From: UBA8437 sp963933195
GTDB taxonomy: Bacteria; Planctomycetota; Planctomycetia; Planctomycetales; Planctomycetaceae
Direction: 5' to 3'
Assembly (NCBI GenBank): GCA_963933195.1
Contig: CAWVUS010000012.1
Coordinates: forward strand, 1-43,468
DNA length: 43,468 nucleotides
Shown here: positions 9,264 to 16,967 of the stretch, one piece after another
Layout: each line of letters starts with the position of its first letter
Position numbering within the stretch: the first letter of the stretch is position 1
The notes under the pieces: model-generated
Seen by the model: only the letters and a program-made list of their open reading frames with translations
Told to the model about the DNA's origin: nothing
Database searches by the model: none
Made by a program: the position numbers and the translations under genes

Positions 9264-10170
9264 TTTTGCGGACACGACCAGGCGAGATACGATCGCATCG
9301 GAACGGTTCCCCACGTGGGCTCTGGCCCTGGTTCTCGCCCTGGGAACGGTGGTCACCGCCCCGGCTGCCGATCGACAACTGACCGATGACCATCGCTACA
9401 AACGCGACCCGGTGTTTCTGAACGCGCGGACGCTGATCTACGTTGTCCAGGCACGCCCCGAGCAGTTGCAGTTGTTGCGACTGGATCTTTCCGGTGGCAA
9501 ACCCCGGCCGGTCCACAAGGACGAGACCCGTTCGGAACTGGAACCGGCCGTGTCGCGGGACGGTCGTTTTCTGGCGTTCCTGCAGAGTCGCAGTGCGGCG
9601 AGCGTCGGAATGGTGATCGAGGACACTCGTTCAAAGAAAACGGCCGAGATTCCTCCGGCGTCGGGCTTTTCCGGGATGCGCAGCCCGGCGTTCAGTCCTG
9701 ATGGGAAACGCGTGCTGTACGTCTTTGCCGAAGGGGGGCGGCAAAAGGTCTTTTCGTGTGACACATCTGCCGGCGATCGCAAGGTGCTGGTCGATACCAG
9801 TGGCATCTGCAACTGGCCGAGTGTTTCCCCGGACGGTCGTGTCCTGCTGTTTGGATCGACCCGCGATGGGAATTACGAGATTTACACGGCATCGGCCACT
9901 GATGGCAGTGGCATCCGGCGGCTGACCATCGACCGGTCCCAGGACGTGAGACCCCGATTTTCACCCGATGGGCGTCGCGTGGTGTTCGTATCCAATCGAG
10001 ATGGAAACCGTGAAATCTACGTGATGGGCTCTGATGGTGCGGGCGTGAAACGGGTGACCGAAAACTCCGAGAGGGACGACTTTCCGACGTGGCATCCTGA
10101 CGGAAAGCGGATCGTGTACGTTTCCGAACGCAAGGGGCGGTTTGATCTCCGTTTGCGGGACGTGCCGTGA
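9250..10170 (+). CDS. TolB-like PD40 beta-propeller protein, exported
   Basis: A 306-residue protein with a long charged N-region followed by a hydrophobic segment (WALALVLALGTVVTAPAA, about residues 23-40) that looks like a signal peptide. The rest is a run of WD40-like PD40 repeats with the typical FSPDGKR core: SRDGRFLAFL, FSPDGKRVLYV, VSPDGRVLLFGS, FSPDGRRVVFVSNRDG and WHPDGKRIVYVSERKG. It resembles TolB-type propellers, which act in the periplasm as interaction platforms; an enzymatic role is not indicated. The ATG lies inside the end of the DUF1501 gene (14-base overlap), so it is probably translated from the same mRNA. The unusually long pre-signal N-terminus leaves the true start uncertain. 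Confidence 0.85.
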   Translation: MNWSDFADTTRRDTIASERFPTWALALVLALGTVVTAPAADRQLTDDHRYKRDPVFLNARTLIYVVQARPEQLQLLRLDLSGGKPRPVHKDETRSELEPAVSRDGRFLAFLQSRSAASVGMVIEDTRSKKTAEIPPASGFSGMRSPAFSPDGKRVLYVFAEGGRQKVFSCDTSAGDRKVLVDTSGICNWPSVSPDGRVLLFGSTRDGNYEIYTASATDGSGIRRLTIDRSQDVRPRFSPDGRRVVFVSNRDGNREIYVMGSDGAGVKRVTENSERDDFPTWHPDGKRIVYVSERKGRFDLRLRDVP

Positions 10171-10266
10171 GGTCTCCGGGACCTGTTTTCGATGCCTGCC
10201 TGGCAGAAAAAGATGAAAATTTGGCAAATAGTCGCTGCTGCCGGCGCATCAGGAGAGGCAGGCCGA

Positions 10267-10314
10267 ATGAAGCGGGGTGGCGCGTTTGACGTCGCAAGAT
10301 GGAGAACGAATTGA
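10267..10314 (+). other. Possible 15-residue leader ORF overlapping the ECF sigma start
   Basis: AGGAG at 10251-10255 is correctly spaced for the ATG at 10267, but that frame ends after 15 codons at TGA 10312-10314. The sigma factor frame begins inside it with GTG at 10277. This could be a coupling leader peptide, or chance. Confidence 0.3.
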
Positions 10315-10822
10315 TCCCGCGGAGGTCGGCAGGTGGTTTCGCCAGTACGGCGGACCTCTGAGGTCGTTTCTACTGGGCGTGACGAGCGATCCGGAAGCGG
10401 CCGAGGAGGCACTTCAGGCGACTTTTACCCGAGCGATGGAGGCCGGACACACGGCTCGAGCCGATACTCTCAAGGGGTGGCTCTTCCGGGTGGCGTACAA
10501 CGAGGCGATGTTGGCAGGTCGAAAGAGGCAGCGACGGGATCGCAGCCTGAAACGGCTTGCCGAAGCGCCTTTGTCGGAAAGTGCCACGCCCGAGGAACTG
10601 GCCAGCCTGCAGGAGTCGATTCGCGAGGTGCGAGAACGGATAGAGGACTTGCCTGCCGAGCAGCAGGTGGTGGTTCGCAAGCGGATTTACGAGGACAAGA
10701 CCTTCAAGGTGATTTCCGAGGAAGTGGGTGCTCCCCTGGGGACGGTACTGACTCGGATGAGAGCGGCACTGGCGAAACTGCACCGGTGGCTTGCCGACAA
10801 GGACAGGGTGGACGAGCGATGA
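10277..10822 (+). CDS. ECF-type sigma-70 family RNA polymerase sigma factor
   Basis: A 181-residue protein with the two-domain ECF layout. Region 2 is at about 22-85 (RSFLLGVTSDPEAAEEALQ ... DTLKGWLFRVAYNEAML) and region 4 at about 115-172 (LPAEQQVVVRKRIYEDKTFKVISEEVGAPLGTVLTRMRAAL). Region 4 has the usual helix-turn-helix ending in GTVLTRM. It would direct RNA polymerase to a specific promoter set. The first available start is GTG at 10277, because an in-frame TGA lies at 10268-10270; a TTG at 10286 is possible. Its stop overlaps the next gene's ATG (ATGA), the typical sigma/anti-sigma arrangement. The DUF1549/DUF1553 and DUF1501 genes downstream are likely part of its own operon. Confidence 0.92.
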   Translation: MARLTSQDGERIDPAEVGRWFRQYGGPLRSFLLGVTSDPEAAEEALQATFTRAMEAGHTARADTLKGWLFRVAYNEAMLAGRKRQRRDRSLKRLAEAPLSESATPEELASLQESIREVRERIEDLPAEQQVVVRKRIYEDKTFKVISEEVGAPLGTVLTRMRAALAKLHRWLADKDRVDER

Positions 10823-11373
10823 GTGTTGAGAACAACAATCCCGCTGGCGAGGCCGGAGAACTGGCCGAGACCGACTGGCTGGCGTTTGCTTACGTGGCCG
10901 GTGAACTGGATGGACGTGAGTTGGAGGAATGGACCTCGCGTCTGGCTGATGGTGATGTCGAGGCCTGCGAGGCGGTTGCTGCGGCGGTGGAACTGGTCCA
11001 GTCCATGTCGAACACCCCGTCGGTCGCGGCCGACGCTGTGCCGGGACACGTGAGTGGCCGCGATTCGCGATGGAGATTCGTGGCGGCGGCAGCTCTGTGC
11101 CTGTCGCTGGTTGTCGTTCTGTCGTGGCAGTCCAGTCATCAGCCGGCGGGCGAACTGGCTGGGGACGGGACGGTGGTGTCGGCTGCCGTGGACGATGACG
11201 TGTTGTTGTCGAGTTGGGCGGATGGGACTGCTGCAGAAGAGGTCGAGGGGGTTGAGGAGAGTATCGTGATGGGGGTGGAACCCCTGGTGGCCGAGACGGA
11301 CCTGGTGGTGCCCGAATGGATGCTCGTTGCGGTGGCGTTGTCTTCTGAGACCAATGGAGGAGAGGACAAGTGA
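10819..11373 (+). CDS. Putative anti-sigma factor, single-pass membrane protein
   Basis: A 184-residue protein with an acidic cytoplasmic N-terminal part of about 80 residues, one transmembrane segment (about 86-103, VAAAALCLSLVVVLSW) and an acidic extracytoplasmic tail. It starts at ATG 10819, overlapping the sigma stop codon by ATGA. The N-terminal segment (DWLAFAYVAGELDGRELEEWTSRL) resembles the short helical start of anti-sigma domains, in which a leader is followed by a helical hairpin. The HX3CX2C zinc motif of ZAS anti-sigma factors is absent. The anti-sigma role is inferred from position, topology and size, not from a clear domain hit. Confidence 0.7.
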   Translation: MSVENNNPAGEAGELAETDWLAFAYVAGELDGRELEEWTSRLADGDVEACEAVAAAVELVQSMSNTPSVAADAVPGHVSGRDSRWRFVAAAALCLSLVVVLSWQSSHQPAGELAGDGTVVSAAVDDDVLLSSWADGTAAEEVEGVEESIVMGVEPLVAETDLVVPEWMLVAVALSSETNGGEDK

Positions 11374-12077
11374 TTCGCAACGGGCTTTGTCTCTGCCTGG
11401 TGATTGTCGTGGCCGCCAACGGTTGGGCGCAAGTGCCAGGCAAGACGCGTTCGAATGTTGACTCGCAACCGAAGTCAAAAAACGGTCGCAAAACCGTCTC
11501 CAAGCAGCGTCCTCGTCCGAACAAGCGGCAGGTCAAACAGGCGTTGGCATTTGCACGCACGCATCATCCGGAACTGGCCAGCTTGATCGAACGATTGAAA
11601 GCCGTGAGGGATCGATCGGCTTACGACAAGGCGATCGCCGAGTTGTCACGGACTGTCCAAAGGGTTGAACCGGTCAAGGTGACCAACCCCAAGCGGCATG
11701 CGATGCTGGTTGAGTTGTGGAAACTGGAATCCCAGGCCCGGCTGATGGTGGCCCGTTCGATGGTGAAGCCTGACCCCAAAAGTGATGCGAGATTGCGTGA
11801 AATATTGCGGGAACGGGCGGAGTTGCGGCGAATCATGCTGCAGGCTGACATCAAGCGATCCCGGGCCAGAGTCGAGCGGTTCCAGTCGCAGTTGAAAGCT
11901 TTGGAGAACCTCGACAAGGCGACAGATCGAGAGTTGCAGCGGTTACGGCGGTCAGCGAGAATGACCGTGACAAGGAAGCTGGGACGTGGTGGCAAGACCA
12001 CCGCGAAACAACCGGTCAAACCAAGAAAAACGACAGTCAAGACGACGGTCAAAACCAAGGACAAGTCGAAGCCATGA
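11370..12077 (+). CDS. Secreted basic coiled-coil protein
   Basis: A 235-residue protein with a short signal peptide (MIRNGLCLCLVIVVAANGWAQ). The body is highly charged and helical (about 50-195), with predicted coiled-coil stretches such as LREILRERAELRRIML and KRSRARVERFQSQLKALENL. It ends in a Lys/Thr-rich tail (KTTVKTTVKTKDKSKP). The GTG start at 11370 overlaps the previous TGA (GTGA), and its own TGA overlaps the next ATG. Its position in a sigma/anti-sigma operon and its helical periplasmic nature recall CpxP/Spy-like or metal-sensor accessory proteins, but no LTxxQ motif is visible. Treat it as an unknown periplasmic partner of this operon. Confidence 0.8.
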   Translation: MIRNGLCLCLVIVVAANGWAQVPGKTRSNVDSQPKSKNGRKTVSKQRPRPNKRQVKQALAFARTHHPELASLIERLKAVRDRSAYDKAIAELSRTVQRVEPVKVTNPKRHAMLVELWKLESQARLMVARSMVKPDPKSDARLREILRERAELRRIMLQADIKRSRARVERFQSQLKALENLDKATDRELQRLRRSARMTVTRKLGRGGKTTAKQPVKPRKTTVKTTVKTKDKSKP

Positions 12078-14956
12078 CGCGGAACCTGCTTTCGGCAATC
12101 GTGGTCGTCGGCCTGGTGGCCACGGCCAACGCCAACAACAACGCCAAGGTGGCCCCTTCGAAGGTGAGCCCGCCGGTTCCCGAGCGGTTTGCCGGCGAGT
12201 CAACCGATGAAGTGCCCGATTTTCAGCGTCACGTGGTGCCGTTGCTTGGCAAGCTGGGCTGCAGTGGCCGTGCCTGTCACGGGTCGTTCCAGGGACGCGG
12301 TGGTTTCCGTTTGTCGTTGTTCGGTTACGACTTCAAGTTCGATCACGACTCTCTGTTGAAGGCTGCCGACGGCGAGGGGCCTCGGGCCAATGTCTCGAAA
12401 CCGGCCAAGAGCCTGATGCTGGAGAAGCCGACCGAGACGGTGGATCACGAGGGCGGCCTGAGAATGAAGGTCGACAGTTGGCAGTATCGCCTGCTGCGGA
12501 AATGGATTGCCGCGGGTGCCCCGGCCGTGTCCAAGGACGCGGCAAAGATGGTTCGACTCGAGATCACGCCCTCCGAGTTGGTCTTTTCGGGCAAGGACGA
12601 AAAGGTCCAGTTGAAGGCCGTGGCGGTCTGGAGCGACGGGGCCCGCGAGGACGTGACTCCGTTGACGCGATTCAAGAGCAACGATGACCAGGTTGCCAAG
12701 TTGGGAGGCGGTGGATTGCTGACCAGTGGCAAACCCGGCGACACGTTTGTCGTGGCTTTCTACGACAACGGCGTGGTGTCGGTGCCGGTGATGCGACCGC
12801 TCAGTGACAAGGTGGGAGCCAACTATCCCAAGGTGGCGGCCCCGACAGAAATTGACCGGCTCGTGGTCGCGAAGCTCAAGAAACTGGGGATCGTTCCATC
12901 CGTGCTGAGCACCGACGCAGAATTCCTGCGACGTGTTTCGTTGGACCTGGTTGGCACCCTGCCGACGGCTCCGGAGGTGGCGGCATTTCTCAAGGACGCC
13001 GACTCGAACAAGAGAGCGAAGAAAGTCGAAGAATTGCTTGGCAGGCCGGCCTATGCCGCCTGGTGGGCGACTCGACTCTCGGACTTCACCGGGAACAACG
13101 ACGATGCGTTGACCAACGTGATTCCCACGCGAAAACGTCGTGCCAGCCAGGACTGGTACGATTGGTTGAAGGACCGCGTCGAGAAGAATGTGCCCTATGA
13201 CAAGCTGGTCGAGGGACTCGTGATGGCGACCAGCCGGAACACCGGTGAGTCGTTCAGGCAGTTCAGTACGACGATGAGCGGTGTCTACCGCGAGGACGGA
13301 GATCAGAAGTTCACCGATCGCCAGGGGATGTCGCATTACTGGGCCCGCCGCACCTTCCGTGAACCCAAGGACCGGGCCATTGGGTTTGCCTACACGTTCC
13401 TGGGGATTCGCATCCAGTGTGCCGAATGTCACAAGCACCCGTTCGACCAGTGGACCAAGGATGATTTTGCCCAGTTCCAGGGCTTCTTCACCGGGGTCAG
13501 CTTTGGCACCAATCCGAAGGCCAAGACCGAGTACAACGAGATGTTGGCCGCCCTGGAGTTGGGTGGCAAGAAAGGCGGCCAGCAACGGAAGGCGATTTCG
13601 GAGGCCCTCGATTCCGGCAAGGTCGTGCCATTCCAGGAGGTGTTCGTGAAGACGGCCCGGGCGGCAGCGGCCAGGAAGAAGACCGGTGGCGCAAAGGCAT
13701 TGCGGATGCAGATCGCCAAGCTGGAACAACGTTTGAAGGTCCTCAAGGCCAAGGATCCCAAGACGCCCCAGGTCACCAACCAGATCACACAGATCACCAA
13801 GTCGATCAAGCGGTTGAAGAAACGGCAGCGCCAGCTCAGCCAGGCAGGCAAGCAGAAGAACCGTGGTGCGGTGGCGTCAAAGGCCACACTGCTGGGGGCC
13901 GAGGAGGTCGACCTGACCAAGTTTGCTGACATCCGGACTCCGTTGATGGAGTGGTTGCGTCGCAAGGACAACCGCTTGTTTGCCCGGGCGTTCGTCAATC
14001 GTGTCTGGGCCAACTACTTCAACGTGGGGATCGTCGAACCGCCCGATGATCACAGCCTGGCCAATCCGCCGAGCAACAAGCCCCTGCTGGACTACCTGGC
14101 CACCGGGTTTGTCGAGAACAACTACGACATGAAGTGGTTGCACCGCGAGATTATCTCGAGCCGAACCTATCAGCTCAGTTGGCAGCCCAACGAAACCAAC
14201 CGACTTGATGAACGCAACTTCAGCCATTCGATCCCACGGCGGTTGCCGGCCGAGGTCGCCTACGACGCGATCCAGCAGGCCACCTCCTCGGACGAGCGAG
14301 GGGTTGCGATGAAGACCGATCTGGAGGGGCGTGCGATCGCTCTGGCCGGAGCCGGTCGTCGAGGCAATTCACGAAATGGTCCCGGTTACGCACTGACTGT
14401 CTTTGGTCGGTCGACCCGGGAGAGCAACTGTGACTGTGATCGCTCGAACGAGCCGAGCCTGTTGCAGACAGTCTTCCTGCAGAACGACAGTGACACGCTG
14501 AAGTTGATTGCCTCGAGTCGTGACGGCTGGATCACCCAACTCACCGGTGAACTGGGTATCAAGACCTCGCGTCGTCCCACCAAGAAGATGACACCCGAGA
14601 TGCAGAAGCTCAGCAAACAATTGCAGGGAGTGCGTCGCAAGTTGGCTGCGGCCCGCAAGGCCAAGGACACTCCGTTGTCCCAGAAGTTGCAGGGCCAGAT
14701 CCGCAACCTGCAGGCTGACCTGGCCAAGGCGGCTCGCAATCGTGCGGTGCCCAAGTCGGCTGGCCAAAAAGTGGCTGAATTGGACGCGACGTCGATCGTC
14801 AAACAGGCCTACCTGCGGACGCTGAGTCGATTGCCCAGCGAGGCGGAAATGAATCGTTCTCGGAGTTATGTCGAGGGATCCGAGGACACGGTGCAGGGAC
14901 TGCGCGACTTGCTGTGGGCGTTGCTCAACACCAAGGAATTCATCGTCAATCACTAG
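12074..14956 (+). CDS. Secreted DUF1549/DUF1553 protein with coiled-coil insertions
   Basis: A 960-residue protein, about 150 residues longer than its paralogue at 5357-7777. It has a signal peptide (1-20) and a cytochrome-like segment with C63-SGRA-C68-H69 (CX4CH). A Big2-like Ig domain lies at about 155-245 (LEITPSELVFSGKDEKVQLKA). DUF1549 begins near 257 and carries CAECHKHPFDQW near 449. A Lys-rich coiled coil is inserted at about 530-595, then DUF1553 runs from about 620 to the end, with a second coiled coil near 840-890 (LSKQLQGVRRKLAAARKAKD). It overlaps the upstream gene by ATGA, so it is translated as part of the ECF operon. Presumed periplasmic haem protein; reaction unknown. Confidence 0.92.
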   Translation: MTRNLLSAIVVVGLVATANANNNAKVAPSKVSPPVPERFAGESTDEVPDFQRHVVPLLGKLGCSGRACHGSFQGRGGFRLSLFGYDFKFDHDSLLKAADGEGPRANVSKPAKSLMLEKPTETVDHEGGLRMKVDSWQYRLLRKWIAAGAPAVSKDAAKMVRLEITPSELVFSGKDEKVQLKAVAVWSDGAREDVTPLTRFKSNDDQVAKLGGGGLLTSGKPGDTFVVAFYDNGVVSVPVMRPLSDKVGANYPKVAAPTEIDRLVVAKLKKLGIVPSVLSTDAEFLRRVSLDLVGTLPTAPEVAAFLKDADSNKRAKKVEELLGRPAYAAWWATRLSDFTGNNDDALTNVIPTRKRRASQDWYDWLKDRVEKNVPYDKLVEGLVMATSRNTGESFRQFSTTMSGVYREDGDQKFTDRQGMSHYWARRTFREPKDRAIGFAYTFLGIRIQCAECHKHPFDQWTKDDFAQFQGFFTGVSFGTNPKAKTEYNEMLAALELGGKKGGQQRKAISEALDSGKVVPFQEVFVKTARAAAARKKTGGAKALRMQIAKLEQRLKVLKAKDPKTPQVTNQITQITKSIKRLKKRQRQLSQAGKQKNRGAVASKATLLGAEEVDLTKFADIRTPLMEWLRRKDNRLFARAFVNRVWANYFNVGIVEPPDDHSLANPPSNKPLLDYLATGFVENNYDMKWLHREIISSRTYQLSWQPNETNRLDERNFSHSIPRRLPAEVAYDAIQQATSSDERGVAMKTDLEGRAIALAGAGRRGNSRNGPGYALTVFGRSTRESNCDCDRSNEPSLLQTVFLQNDSDTLKLIASSRDGWITQLTGELGIKTSRRPTKKMTPEMQKLSKQLQGVRRKLAAARKAKDTPLSQKLQGQIRNLQADLAKAARNRAVPKSAGQKVAELDATSIVKQAYLRTLSRLPSEAEMNRSRSYVEGSEDTVQGLRDLLWALLNTKEFIVNH

Positions 14957-15021
14957 GCGAAACACCAACACACAGAACTGAAGTTTTCCCCGGAACCGGG
15001 GTGACAAAAGGAAACGGATTG

Positions 15022-16326
15022 ATGGCATTGCATACGACTTGTGACGGCGTGAAACGTCGAGATTTTCTGAAGGTGGGCGCGTTGGGCGCCACCGGACTGG
15101 GATTGGCCAATTACCTGCAGTTGTCCGCCCAGGGTGCTGTCCAGACGGGCAAGGCGACATCGGCGATCTTTGTCAACCTGCCCGGTGGTCCGTCCCACAT
15201 GGACACGTTCGACCTGAAGCCGGAGGCTCCCGAGGAGTACCGCGGTCTGTTCAACCCGATTCAGACCAATGTCGAGGGCATGGAGATCAGCGAGCATCTT
15301 CCGAAACTGGCCACCTGTGCCGACAAGTTCACGATTCTCCGCGGTGTCAGTCACACGCTGGGGGCTCATCGCCTGGGACAGGAATACATCAACACGGGCA
15401 CGCGTCCGCTGGCATCACTGGAGTATCCGGGTTACGGATCGGTGATCAACAAGGAGCAACCCGGGGCGATCGACCTGCCCGGTTTTGTGGCGATTCCCAA
15501 TACCCGCCAGAAGCCCGGTTTCCTCGGAGTGAAGTACGCTCCCCTGAATACCGGTTCCACTCCCCAGAAGGGCCGTCCCTTCTCGGTTCGCGGAATTGCC
15601 TTGGCCAATGGCCTGACGATTACCGATGTCGAGAAGCGTCAGCAATTGTTGACGGACCTGGACAAGACCTTCTCGGGGATTGAAAAGGACAACCAGTTAC
15701 TGGATGGTCTCGACAAGTTTGGGCGACAGGCCTATTCGATGATCACATCGAAGAAGGCTCGCGAGGCATTCGATATTGGCAAGGAACCGGCAGCTCGCGC
15801 CGAGCCTTACGGCGATTCTCCCTTCGGGCAGAGTTGTCTGCTGGCCACGCGGCTGGTCGAAAACGGAGTCCGCTTCGTCACCGTGTCGACTGGTGGCTGG
15901 GACACGCACCGCGACAACTTCCCCAAGCTGAAGGACAAGTTGTTGCCCCCGTTCGACCAGGCCCTGGCGGCGATGCTGGTTGACCTGGACACGCGTGGGT
16001 TGCTGGAACGGACCGCGGTCTTTGTGACCGGCGAGTTTGGCCGGACGCCGAAGATCAACAACAGGACCACACCCGGTGGTCGCGACCACTACCCGCGTTG
16101 CATGACAATGCTGATGGCCGGTGGCGGCGTGAAGGGCGGCCAGGTGATTGGTGCCAGTGATGAAAAGGCGACCGGCCCCGCCGGCGAGGGGCTTTCACCC
16201 TCCGATGCGGCCGCGTCGTTCTATCACAACCTCGGCATCGACCACACCAAGGAGTATCACACCAAGACCGGGCGACCGATCATGATCGTTCGCGATGGCT
16301 CGGTGATCGACGAGTTGTTTGCCTAG
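15022..16326 (+). CDS. DUF1501 protein, Tat-exported
   Basis: A 434-residue DUF1501 family protein. The twin-arginine signal is KRRDFLKVGALGATGLGLA. Core motifs are GGPSHMDTFDLKPEAPEEYR, HTLGAHRLGQEY, STGGWDTHRDN, GEFGRTPKINN and GGRDHYPR. The ATG at 15022 has AAAGGA about 9 bases upstream; an upstream in-frame start at 14914 would overlap the DUF1549/DUF1553 gene and displace the Tat motif. The 65-base gap from the previous gene makes cotranscription with the ECF operon likely. As with the other copies, it is probably a metal-dependent hydrolase of the alkaline phosphatase fold, with unknown substrate. Confidence 0.93.
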   Translation: MALHTTCDGVKRRDFLKVGALGATGLGLANYLQLSAQGAVQTGKATSAIFVNLPGGPSHMDTFDLKPEAPEEYRGLFNPIQTNVEGMEISEHLPKLATCADKFTILRGVSHTLGAHRLGQEYINTGTRPLASLEYPGYGSVINKEQPGAIDLPGFVAIPNTRQKPGFLGVKYAPLNTGSTPQKGRPFSVRGIALANGLTITDVEKRQQLLTDLDKTFSGIEKDNQLLDGLDKFGRQAYSMITSKKAREAFDIGKEPAARAEPYGDSPFGQSCLLATRLVENGVRFVTVSTGGWDTHRDNFPKLKDKLLPPFDQALAAMLVDLDTRGLLERTAVFVTGEFGRTPKINNRTTPGGRDHYPRCMTMLMAGGGVKGGQVIGASDEKATGPAGEGLSPSDAAASFYHNLGIDHTKEYHTKTGRPIMIVRDGSVIDELFA

Positions 16327-16335
16327 TAGGCAAAG

Positions 16336-16360
16336 GCCGTTGGGGACGGCTTAGTTTTAT
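16336..16360 (+). terminator. Weak hairpin with T-rich tail before the lysine-rich gene
   Basis: GCCGT-TGGGG-ACGGC followed by TTAGTTTTAT could be a weak terminator or attenuator between the DUF1501 gene and the lysine-rich gene. A second short hairpin (GGGCC-ACCA-GGCCC, 16365-16378) follows at once. The stems are only 5 bp, so partial read-through is likely if they act at all. Confidence 0.4.
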
Positions 16361-16402
16361 ACCAGGGCCACCAGGCCCAATTCACAACGAGAGGAACTTA
16401 CC

Positions 16403-16909
16403 ATGAAGCGGACACTGCAAGGGCTTTTGGTCCTGACGCTCGCTGTCGTGCTGGCGATGCCGGCTATGGCTGCCGAGGAAAAGAAAAAGAAAAAGAAGAA
16501 GGGCCGCAAGGCTCCGGCCGCGGTCAAGGTGCCCAAGAGCATCGTGCTGACCGCTGAGCAGAAGGCCAAGGTCGCCGCAATCAACAAGGAATTCGCTCCG
16601 AAGTTGATCGAGGTCAACAAGAAGGCCGGGACGATCATCACCGCCGAGCAGCGGAAGGCTCGCAACGCCGCCAGCAAGAAGGCCAAGGCCGATGGCGTCA
16701 AGGGAAAGGCAGCTCGCGCTGCAATCAATGCCGCTGCGAAGATCACCCCCGAGCAGAAGAAGGCGCTGGCCGAGTTGAACAAGGCACGCCAGGCCGTTAT
16801 CAAGGCTGCCCGGGCCAAGTTCGTTGAGATCTTGACCGCCGAGCAGAAGGCCAAGTTGCCCAAGCCCAAGGGTAAGAAGAAGAAAAAGAAGAAGAAGAAG
16901 GATGCCTAA
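16403..16909 (+). CDS. Secreted lysine-rich repeat protein
   Basis: A 168-residue protein with a clear signal peptide (about residues 1-23, ending PAMAAEE). The mature part starts with a Lys run and ends with nine Lys residues before Asp-Ala. In between are four copies of a TxEQ motif: VLTAEQKAKVAAIN, IITAEQRKARNA, KITPEQKKALAELN and ILTAEQKAKLPKP. This resembles the LTxxQ motif of Spy/CpxP-type periplasmic chaperones, but the family match is tentative. The ATG at 16403 follows GAGAGGAAC about 8 bases upstream. Similar Lys/Ala-rich secreted proteins occur in planctomycetes; their role is unknown, and binding to acidic polymers is a guess. A strong terminator follows. Confidence 0.85.
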   Translation: MKRTLQGLLVLTLAVVLAMPAMAAEEKKKKKKKGRKAPAAVKVPKSIVLTAEQKAKVAAINKEFAPKLIEVNKKAGTIITAEQRKARNAASKKAKADGVKGKAARAAINAAAKITPEQKKALAELNKARQAVIKAARAKFVEILTAEQKAKLPKPKGKKKKKKKKKDA

Positions 16910-16933
16910 GCGGCGTTCGATCTGAACAAGAAG

Positions 16934-16967
16934 GCCGGTCTCACCAGTGGTGGGGCCGGCTTTTTTT
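16934..16967 (+). terminator. Strong intrinsic terminator
   Basis: A 12-bp stem (GCCGGTCTCACC with GGTGGGGCCGGC, including G-T pairs) with a 3-base AGT loop, followed by seven T. It ends the plus-strand lysine-rich gene and touches the last codon of the convergent miaA gene. Confidence 0.93.

Noticed and set aside
10370..11560. 396-residue minus-strand frame across the sigma/anti-sigma genes
   Set aside because: Pro/Arg/Thr-rich antisense translation; the plus strand holds coupled genes with recognisable sigma domains.
12200..13729. 509-residue minus-strand frame inside the DUF1549/DUF1553 gene
   Set aside because: Antisense shadow; the plus-strand frame has clear family motifs and coupled starts.
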